DNA from: CALXVA01 sp964587175
Lineage (GTDB): Bacteria; Bacillota; Clostridia; TANB77; CAG-508
DNA length: 29,984 nucleotides
NCBI GenBank assembly: GCA_964587175.1
Contig: CAZPKK010000012.1
Span: 1-29,984 of the forward strand
Direction: 5' to 3'
The notes below the pieces were generated by a model. That model saw only the letters and a list, made by a program, of their open reading frames with translations, was not told the DNA's origin and ran no database searches. Made by a program: the position numbers and the translations under genes. Below, piece after piece: positions 25,381-29,984 of this stretch. How positions within the stretch are numbered: position 1 is the first letter of the stretch; each line of letters starts with the position of its first letter.

Positions 25381-25600
25381 AAATTTCTTCTAATTCCACA
25401 TCTGGTTCTTCTTTTCTAATAGTCTTTTTTATTAATTTCATAACTTTTTCCTTGTTTTCCTCATTTAATTCAACATTCATTCTTTCTGTTATAAAACTAA
25501 TAGTAGCACTCTCTACTCCATCTATTTTTTGTATAGCTCTTTCTAACTCAGCTGCACAATTTGCACAATCTAATCCTTTTATTTTAAACTTACAACACAT
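25379..25600 (-). CDS. Stand-alone HMA metal-binding protein
   Basis: The 73-residue protein has one ferredoxin-like heavy-metal-associated domain: KIKGLDCANCAAELERAIQ with the CxxC metal site (about residues 12-15), then GVESATISFITERMNVEL. It is likely cytoplasmic and hands metal to, or regulates, the P-type ATPase encoded downstream, which lacks its own HMA module. The C-terminus is acidic (EEPDVELEEI). GGAGG lies about 8 bases before the ATG at 25600. It could be called CopZ-like, but the LDCANCA motif and CadA partner suggest zinc or cadmium rather than copper. Confidence 0.9.
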   Translation of the reverse strand: MCCKFKIKGLDCANCAAELERAIQKIDGVESATISFITERMNVELNEENKEKVMKLIKKTIRKEEPDVELEEI

Positions 25601-25644
25601 AATTATCCCTCCTCAATTCTAATAATAATTTATTAAATTAGTCT

Positions 25645-25748
25645 CACGTGCCACATATATTTTTTACTCTTAGTAGCACCACGTGGTATATATATTTTCT
25701 CTTCGAAAACTTGGAGAAGATAAAATATATATACCAGCAAGATGGTGC
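25645..25748. repeat. Element D: long hairpin between the repressor and HMA genes
   Basis: GGTATATATATTTT plus CTCTTC (25685-25704) pairs with 25716-25735 over 20 positions with one mismatch. A second helix GCACC (25676-25680) with GGTGC (25744-25748) encloses it. Two CACGTG hexamers lie at 25645-25650 and 25680-25685. The right side reads AGCAAGATGGTGC, similar to AGCAAGGTGC in element E. There is no T tract on the minus strand, so it is not a standard terminator. It sits within the cad operon transcript. Confidence 0.6.
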
Positions 25749-25797
25749 GGACTTTAAAGCATATATATACAAGTTTCTATAGAAATATATAATAAAA

Positions 25798-26160
25798 TTA
25801 TGTCCTATGTTCTATATGCTCAATGCCAACTTCAAACACTTGCTTTACATGTTCATCATCAAGCATATAATAAACTTCTTTTCCCTCTCTTCTACATTTT
25901 ACGATTCCCATTCGTCTTAATGTTCCTAATTGATGCGAAATAGAAGATTTACTCATTCCTAAAACATTTGCTATATCACATACACACATTTCATTTTCAT
26001 CTAATGCAAATAAAATTTTTGTTCTTGTAGTATCACCAATTATTTTAAAAAATTCTGCTAATTTATTAAATACATCTTGGTCTGGCATTTTTTTAAGTGT
26101 TTTATTTACTGCATCTTCATGAATTATATTACAGTCACAAATAAATTCGTTTTTTGACAT
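25798..26160 (-). CDS. cadC: ArsR/SmtB-family metal repressor, CadC type
   Basis: The 120-residue winged-helix repressor should release DNA when it binds Cd, Pb or Zn. An N-terminal CDC (Cys8, Cys10) and MCVCD (Cys59, Cys61) make an alpha3N-type cysteine site like that of staphylococcal CadC. Asp102, His104, His115 and His118 in DDEHVKQVFEVGIEHIEH make an alpha5 zinc site. The recognition helix is MSKSSISHQLGTLRRMG. It is the first gene of the operon, and two matching operators sit in its promoter (26220-26274), indicating autoregulation. AAAGGAGG lies 8-9 bases before the ATG at 26160. Confidence 0.93.
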   Translation of the reverse strand: MSKNEFICDCNIIHEDAVNKTLKKMPDQDVFNKLAEFFKIIGDTTRTKILFALDENEMCVCDIANVLGMSKSSISHQLGTLRRMGIVKCRREGKEVYYMLDDEHVKQVFEVGIEHIEHRT

Positions 26161-26219
26161 CTGCTTTTACCTCCTTTTTAGATTTATCTATCTGTATAAA
26201 ATATTTTATATTAATTTAG

Positions 26220-26235
26220 TTGAGTACTTATTCAA
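26220..26235. promoter_or_regulatory. cad operator 1
   Basis: TTGAGTACTTATTCAA is an imperfect dyad just downstream of the -10 box, around the expected transcription start. It matches operator 2 at 11 of 16 positions, including most of the outer TTGA and TTCAA half-sites. The two centres are 32 bases apart, about three helical turns. Confidence 0.7.
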
Positions 26236-26244
26236 CTTTGCTAT

Positions 26245-26274
26245 ATTATAGTTGAATACATGTTCAATTGTCAA
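26245..26274 (-). promoter_or_regulatory. cad operon promoter
   Basis: On the minus strand: consensus TTGACA (26269-26274), 18 bases, consensus TATAAT (26245-26250). It is the best promoter in the window, as expected for one held off by a repressor. It is 85 bases before the repressor ATG. Confidence 0.85.
26252..26267. promoter_or_regulatory. cad operator 2, inside the promoter spacer
   Basis: TTGAATACATGTTCAA has outer TTGAA/TTCAA arms in dyad symmetry and fills the space between the -35 and -10 boxes. Repressor bound here would block RNA polymerase. The form resembles known ArsR/SmtB operators. Confidence 0.8.
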
Positions 26275-26370
26275 TACTTTTTTAGAAAATTTAATTTTTA
26301 AATAATCTACTTTCAATTCACAGTTATATGTTGCTCTACTCATTTAATAATCTGTATACAGCAAAAATAT

Positions 26371-26400
26371 AAGACTATGCTTTCACATAGTCTCTTTCTT
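26371..26400 (-). terminator. Terminator after the Nudix hydrolase gene
   Basis: On the minus strand AGACTATG pairs with CATAGTCT (26386-26393 with 26372-26379) around a 6-base loop and is followed by TATATTTTT (26363-26371). It is just past the stop at 26400. Confidence 0.65.
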
Positions 26401-26810
26401 TAAAATAACTTATCTTTATATGCTTCTGCTTGTTCTAGCATATGTCCGATATTACCTTCTCCTGCAAACTTATTCATGTCAAAAAAGTTTTCTTCTCTGT
26501 CCATCCAATACAATTTATTTACTTTTTCTACTAAGACCACGTCTTTATTTAATTTTCCTGTATAGACTTCCAGTTCTATATCAGATATCTTATATTCAAA
26601 ATTCATAATATTTGTTAGTGTAATATCTTTACTAGAAATTCCTGTTTCTTCTTCTAATTCTCTATATGCCGCATGTAATTCATCTTCATTTTCTTCTACT
26701 TTTCCACCAACGAGATTAAATTTTCCTTTGTATGGTTCCTTCTCTCTTTTACACATAAGTATTTTATCATCTTCTTTGTTATATACTAAGATTACATTAA
26801 ATTTTTTCAT
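26400..26810 (-). CDS. Nudix hydrolase, MutT/8-oxo-dGTPase-like
   Basis: The 136-residue single-domain Nudix enzyme has an intact box, GGKVEENEDELHAAYRELEEETGI, matching GX5EX7REUXEEXGU with all glutamates. The start KKFNVILVYNKEDDKILMCKRE is typical of MutT-like sanitising enzymes, but substrate cannot be told from the box alone. It follows the nitroreductase gene by 19 bases and likely shares its promoter at 27391-27419. GGAAGGAAAC is upstream of the ATG at 26810. The intact box contrasts with the degenerate one in 19682-20986. Confidence 0.9.
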   Translation of the reverse strand: MKKFNVILVYNKEDDKILMCKREKEPYKGKFNLVGGKVEENEDELHAAYRELEEETGISSKDITLTNIMNFEYKISDIELEVYTGKLNKDVVLVEKVNKLYWMDREENFFDMNKFAGEGNIGHMLEQAEAYKDKLF

Positions 26811-26829
26811 TGTTTCCTTCCTTTTCTCA

Positions 26830-27351
26830 TTACTTCATTTTATAGATATAATTTTCTTTTCTTGATTTTGCTTCTGGTATTTCTCCTTCTGGATAACCTA
26901 AAATGCAGTTTCCTATTCCCTCGTAATCTCCTATAATTCCTAAAGATTTCAATATTTCTTTTCCTTCTTCAGTTTCAAATTCCTCTTTTGCTCTATGTAT
27001 CCAACAGGTTCCTAAGCCTAAAGAATTTGCTGCTAGCATCATATTTTCCATCACTACACTACCATCATAAATATATGTTGAACAGCTTTTATCTGCTAAA
27101 ACCACAAGTACCACTGGTGCTCCATAAAACGGATCTGTATCTACTCCCATTATTTTCGCATTTAACTTTGACAATTTATCTCTTATCTCTTTGTTTGTTA
27201 TAGCAACTATTATTGGAGATTGTTTATTCATTCCTGTTGGTGCATATGTTCCTGCTTTTACTACTTCGTCTATTAAATTTTCATCTACCATATCTTTTTT
27301 ATATTTTCGCACACTTCTTCTTTCAAGAATATTTTTAATAATTTCATTCAT
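26830..27351 (-). CDS. Nitroreductase-family flavoprotein
   Basis: The 173-residue protein is of the FMN-dependent nitroreductase fold and reduces nitroaromatics, quinones or unknown substrates with NAD(P)H. Signatures are ILERRSVRKYKKD at the N-terminus (phosphate-binding arginines), AGTYAPTGMNKQSP, DGSVVMENMMLAANSLGLGTCWIH, and GYPEGEIPEAKSRKE at the C-terminus. It is short, without a ferredoxin domain. It is first in a two-gene unit with the Nudix hydrolase. GGAGGGAT lies shortly before the ATG at 27351. Confidence 0.92.
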   Translation of the reverse strand: MNEIIKNILERRSVRKYKKDMVDENLIDEVVKAGTYAPTGMNKQSPIIVAITNKEIRDKLSKLNAKIMGVDTDPFYGAPVVLVVLADKSCSTYIYDGSVVMENMMLAANSLGLGTCWIHRAKEEFETEEGKEILKSLGIIGDYEGIGNCILGYPEGEIPEAKSRKENYIYKMK

Positions 27352-27390
27352 ACACTATCCCTCCAAACTTTAATTTGTTTTTATGTCCAT

Positions 27391-27419
27391 ATATTATCAT
27401 AAATGTGAGTAGTTGGCAA
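27391..27419 (-). promoter_or_regulatory. Promoter for nitroreductase-Nudix unit
   Basis: On the minus strand: TTGCCA (27414-27419), 17 bases, TAATAT (27391-27396), with TG before the -10 box. It is 40 bases before the nitroreductase ATG. Confidence 0.55.
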
Positions 27420-27448
27420 TACACCAAAAATTGTTATAATAATTAAAT

Positions 27449-28088
27449 TTATTCCCTTATAAAATTTGTAAAATTCACTTTTTCCTGTTCTGGTGGGGTA
27501 ATACCATTCTTTCTACCTATTTCAATACATTTTAGAAAATATGCCATGTTCCTTCCTAAAATCCTCATTGTTTGCATGCCTTCCTCATCTTTTTTTACTT
27601 GCTCTGATGTAGAACCGTGTACCATATTCCAATATCTTGATGAAATAATTGGCATTTGGGTAATCCCAAAATACTTGTTTAATTGATCATATGTTGCTGT
27701 TGTTCCTGCTCTTCTTGCAGATATTACAGTTGCAGCTGGTTTAAATAAAAACCTATCTGCTTTTCCGTCCATTTGATGCAGAAAAGAACACTCTATCCAT
27801 AAATGATGTAATTGCTCCTGATGCTCCTGCATAATGAACAGGTGAACCAAAAATAAATCCATCTGCATCTTTCGCTATTTCCACAAATTCATTTACAACA
27901 TCATCAAATACACATTTACCAGTTTTTGCACAGCTTCCACAGGCAATACATCCCGCAATAGGCTTTATTCCAAGCCAAAAAATTTCTGTTTCTATGTTTT
28001 CTTTTTCTAACTCTTTTGCCACTTCTTCTAAGGCAGTATTTACACACCCAGCTTTATGTGGTCCTCCATTTACTAATAATACTTTCAT
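27449..28088 (-). pseudogene. Flavodoxin-family NADPH-dependent FMN reductase, frameshifted
   Basis: The first frame (28088 to about 27765) gives MKVLLVNGGPHKAGCVNTALEEV, the FMN phosphate-binding loop, then CIACGSCAKTGKCVFDD, a cysteine motif typical of this family, and FGSPVHYAGASGAITSFMDRVFFSAS before nonsense and a stop. The second frame continues KADRFLFKPAATVISARRAG, TTATYDQLNKYFGI and on to the C-terminus at 27449. Together they make a normal protein of about 212 residues; one extra base near 27766 (coding strand GGACGGAAAA) breaks it. It may be a pseudogene or a sequence error. The ATG at 28088 has AAAGGAG upstream, and a promoter lies at 28122-28150. Confidence 0.85.
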
Positions 28089-28121
28089 ACTCTTTTAATC
28101 TCCTTTCTAACCTTTTATATT

Positions 28122-28150
28122 ATATTATTTATACCAATAGTATATCACAA
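28122..28150 (-). promoter_or_regulatory. Promoter for the flavodoxin-family gene
   Basis: On the minus strand: TTGTGA (28145-28150), 17 bases, TAATAT (28122-28127). The spacer has a dyad TATAC-N5-GTATA (28130-28144) that could be a regulator site. Confidence 0.5.
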
Positions 28151-28426
28151 TGTTTTTAGGAATACACTTACAAAAACGGATAGAATTACAATTAGAAAGA
28201 AGTATTATTCAAAAAACGGAATTAATAATGCGCCTTGAAAGTGATTAACATTAGAGCTTCTTGAAAAATTTTGATAGGGAATCTCAAATCCTTTTGAGGG
28301 CGCTGTCAAAATTTCTCATAGAAGCTCTTTGGGAATCAGCTTGAACTAGCATTTTAATGGAGTTTTTTAATAATACTTCTTTTCTTTAAAATATTTACAT
28401 GTTTTTGGAACGTGTCCTTAAAAACA
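28151..28426. repeat. Element B: structured intergenic repeat, relative of element A
   Basis: The core stem AGAGCTTCT (28252-28260) pairs with AGAAGCTCT (28319-28327), followed inward by an AAATTTTGA/TCAAAATTT helix. A terminal hairpin CTCAAA/TTTGAG sits between TAGGGAAT and GGCGCTG, identical to element A. TGATT/AATCA and AATCAGCTTGA are also shared. The near arms AAGAAGTATTATT and their complement are perfect; beyond them pairing weakens but can be followed to 28151 and 28426. Stem sequences differ from element A while pairing is kept. It fills the gap between the hydrolase and the flavodoxin-family gene. Confidence 0.8.
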
Positions 28427-28428
28427 TC

Positions 28429-29454
28429 TTACTTCAAATATTCTTTAAAAAATCCTTCTATCTTATCAAAAGGTATTACTTCCATATTATCATATAAATC
28501 ACAATGTACTGCATTTGGTATAATCATAAGCTCTTTATTGCTATTATATTTTCCATTTTCAGTCATTTTCTTATAAGCATCTTTACTGAAATAGCATGAA
28601 TGAGCATTTTCTCCATGTATCATTAAAACTGCACTTCTTATTTCTGGAGTATATGTTAGCATTGTTGTATTCATAAGTGATCCTAATGAAGATACAGTAA
28701 ATCCATTGTTTGAACCTAATGACCTTTTATGATATCCACGTTTTTTATAAAAATCAATATAGTCTATTAAAAATTGTGGTGCTCCTTCTGGTGCTTCTTC
28801 TGGGTTTCCACCTGCTAATGCATATTTTCCATTTTTATAATCTTCTGTTCTTTGTTTATTGTAATCTACACGAGCATTATAACGAGCATTTTCATCATTT
28901 ATATCGTTATATCCATATGATGATACTCTACTCATATCATACATTGTAGAGGTTACTGTTGCTTTAATTCTTGTATCTAGTGAAGCTGTTTGAAGAGCAT
29001 ATCCTCCCCAACCACATATTCCTATAACTCCTATTTTTTCGCTATCTACATTTTCTAATGTAGATAAATAATCAACAGCTGCTTGGTAATCTTCTACACA
29101 ATGGTCAATAGAGTTCATATAACGTGGTAGTCCTCCTGATTCGCCATAATATGATGGGTCAAATGCTATAGTTAAAAATCCTCTTGCTGCCATTTCTTGT
29201 GCATATCTTCCTGATACTTGTTCCTTTACTGCACTATATGGACCACATACTGCAATAGCTGGAAGTTTTCCATCATAATTTTTAGGCTCATATTGGTCTG
29301 CTGCTAAAGTAATTCCAAAATGATTTACAAAAGTAACTTTTTTATGATTTACATTCTCATTTTTAGGGAATACTTTATCCCATTCTTCTGTTAAAACAAT
29401 ATCCTCCTTTTTTATTTCCACATCTGTCATTTCTCCATAATTTTTTCTTTCCAT
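28429..29454 (-). CDS. Alpha/beta hydrolase with cysteine nucleophile (dienelactone-hydrolase-like)
   Basis: The 341-residue protein has the alpha/beta-hydrolase pattern. FDPSYYGESGGLPRY comes before the nucleophile elbow GICGWGG (Cys147 where most relatives have Ser). HGENAHSCYF and NAVHCDLYD near the C-terminus supply the candidate acid and histidine. A Cys in G-x-C-x-G is typical of dienelactone hydrolase; this is a larger relative of unknown substrate. There is no signal peptide. The longest frame uses a GTG at 29463 two bases after AAAGGA; I prefer the ATG at 29454. Two weak promoter-like sets (TTGTCA-17-TTTAAA and TTGACA-17-TAACAG) lie upstream on the minus strand. Its stop is next to element B. 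Confidence 0.85.
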   Translation of the reverse strand: MERKNYGEMTDVEIKKEDIVLTEEWDKVFPKNENVNHKKVTFVNHFGITLAADQYEPKNYDGKLPAIAVCGPYSAVKEQVSGRYAQEMAARGFLTIAFDPSYYGESGGLPRYMNSIDHCVEDYQAAVDYLSTLENVDSEKIGVIGICGWGGYALQTASLDTRIKATVTSTMYDMSRVSSYGYNDINDENARYNARVDYNKQRTEDYKNGKYALAGGNPEEAPEGAPQFLIDYIDFYKKRGYHKRSLGSNNGFTVSSLGSLMNTTMLTYTPEIRSAVLMIHGENAHSCYFSKDAYKKMTENGKYNSNKELMIIPNAVHCDLYDNMEVIPFDKIEGFFKEYLK

Positions 29455-29508
29455 AATTATCACATTCCTTTCTTAACTTAAATATCTGTTAAAAAATTTA
29501 TTTTTAGC

Positions 29509-29548
29509 TGTCAAAACAAGTTTAAAATCATAAACACTAATTTTGACA
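29509..29548. repeat. Spaced inverted repeat upstream of the hydrolase gene
   Basis: TGTCAAAA (29509-29516) and TTTTGACA (29541-29548) are perfect inverted 8-mers 24 bases apart, in the gap between the DUF3737-like gene and the hydrolase gene. They could be operator half-sites or a weak terminator stem; the evidence is thin. Confidence 0.3.
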
Positions 29549-29586
29549 AGATTTTGTTTCAGTCTTTTACATTTTAATATTTTAAA

Positions 29587-29984
29587 TTAATTATTATTTC
29601 TTATAATTACTTTTCCATCTGTTTCCATTATAGAATCTTCATTTATAATTTCTCCTACACTATCCACAATAATTGTTCCTGATTTAGGATTTTTAATTGA
29701 TTCTACATTTCCTATTATATCAGCTTCAACTTCTGAGTATTCAAATGATAAATCACAATCTATCATTTTGCAATTTATTAGTTTTAAATTTTTGCAATAG
29801 CATAATGGCTGTGTTCCAATAATCTCACAATTTTCAAGAGTCAACCCATCTGAGAACCATGCTAGATATTCACCATTTACAACTGAATTTTTAACTAGTA
29901 CATTTTTACTATGCCAAAAAGCATCTTTTGTATCTAATTTACAATTTTCAATTTCTAAATTTTCTACATACTGAAAAGAATACT
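29587..29984 (-). CDS. DUF3737-like / right-handed-repeat protein, 5' end outside window
   Basis: The open frame enters from the right edge and runs YSFQYVENLEIENCKLDTKDAF ... to ENCEIIGTQPLCYCKNLKLINCKMIDCDLSFEYSEVEADI and the end DGKVIIRNNN. The regular alternation of hydrophobic residues with ENC/INC/DCD steps every 20-22 residues suggests a parallel beta-helix like pentapeptide-repeat proteins. The motif GEYLAWFSDGLTLENCEIIGTQPLCYC recalls the DUF3737 family. About 132 residues are seen, and the start is not in the window. Function is unknown. A TTG at 29844 is an internal codon, not the start. Confidence 0.7.
   Translation of the reverse strand, partial: YSFQYVENLEIENCKLDTKDAFWHSKNVLVKNSVVNGEYLAWFSDGLTLENCEIIGTQPLCYCKNLKLINCKMIDCDLSFEYSEVEADIIGNVESIKNPKSGTIIVDSVGEIINEDSIMETDGKVIIRNNN

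Noticed and set aside
1..29984. CRISPR array, rRNA, complete insertion sequence or phage genes
   Set aside because: No regularly spaced direct repeats, no rRNA sequence, and no transposase, integrase or phage structural gene was found.

Overview
The window is AT-rich DNA from a low-GC Firmicute, most likely an anaerobic gut-type clostridium. Pointers are AGGAGG-type ribosome sites, class III fructose-1,6-bisphosphatase, a CadC/CadA metal-resistance operon, and several strict-anaerobe style accessory enzymes (nitroreductase, flavodoxin-family reductase, CMD-cupin protein). The species cannot be named from this sequence. Almost every gene is on the minus strand; the exceptions are a membrane-anchored OB-like protein (about 1.0-1.6 kb) and a 25-residue peptide gene (7.26 kb). 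Both ends cut genes: secA on the left (its 3' part is missing) and a DUF3737-like gene on the right (its 5' part is missing). I see no rRNA, tRNA or CRISPR array.

Layout, left to right. 0-0.9 kb: secA 5' part. 1.0-2.8 kb: a DUF1980/YcgQ-like protein convergent with a frameshifted AI-2E-family permease, separated by a 157-bp palindromic element whose two ends supply both stop codons. 2.8-4.1 kb: a structured repeat (element A), a cysteine-rich CBS protein, and a large nested inverted repeat (element E). 4.1-7.1 kb: a proline-rich hypothetical, murD and a cytidylate-kinase-like protein, probably one operon. 7.2-8.3 kb: a small Asn/Lys peptide and a transglutaminase-like protein. 8.35-15.6 kb: uvrA, a 54-residue ORF, class III fbp and uvrB. 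15.7-19.6 kb: a 94-residue hypothetical, a ZIP transporter, metK, a frameshifted APH-type kinase and an HD phosphohydrolase. 19.7-22.3 kb: a two-domain Nudix-like protein, a CMD-cupin protein behind a MerR-type promoter, and a deleted P-loop kinase. 22.4-26.3 kb: a cadmium/zinc efflux operon (cadC-type repressor, stand-alone HMA protein, CPC P-type ATPase, DUF362 protein) with a clear promoter and two operators, and structured inserts in both internal gaps. 26.4-30 kb: Nudix hydrolase, nitroreductase, frameshifted flavodoxin-family reductase, structured repeat B, an alpha/beta hydrolase with a Cys nucleophile, and the DUF3737-like fragment.

The most interesting signals are non-coding. Elements A and B are intergenic, share an identical loop and junction, and have stems that differ in sequence but keep pairing. 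Element C is a decayed relative of A. Elements D and E are further long nested inverted repeats. Three genes are each broken by one extra base, and in all three the break lies at a CGGAA pentamer on the coding strand. That points either to a systematic sequencing artefact or to a mutational hot spot. All start choices, promoters and structures were read by eye; no database search or folding program was run.
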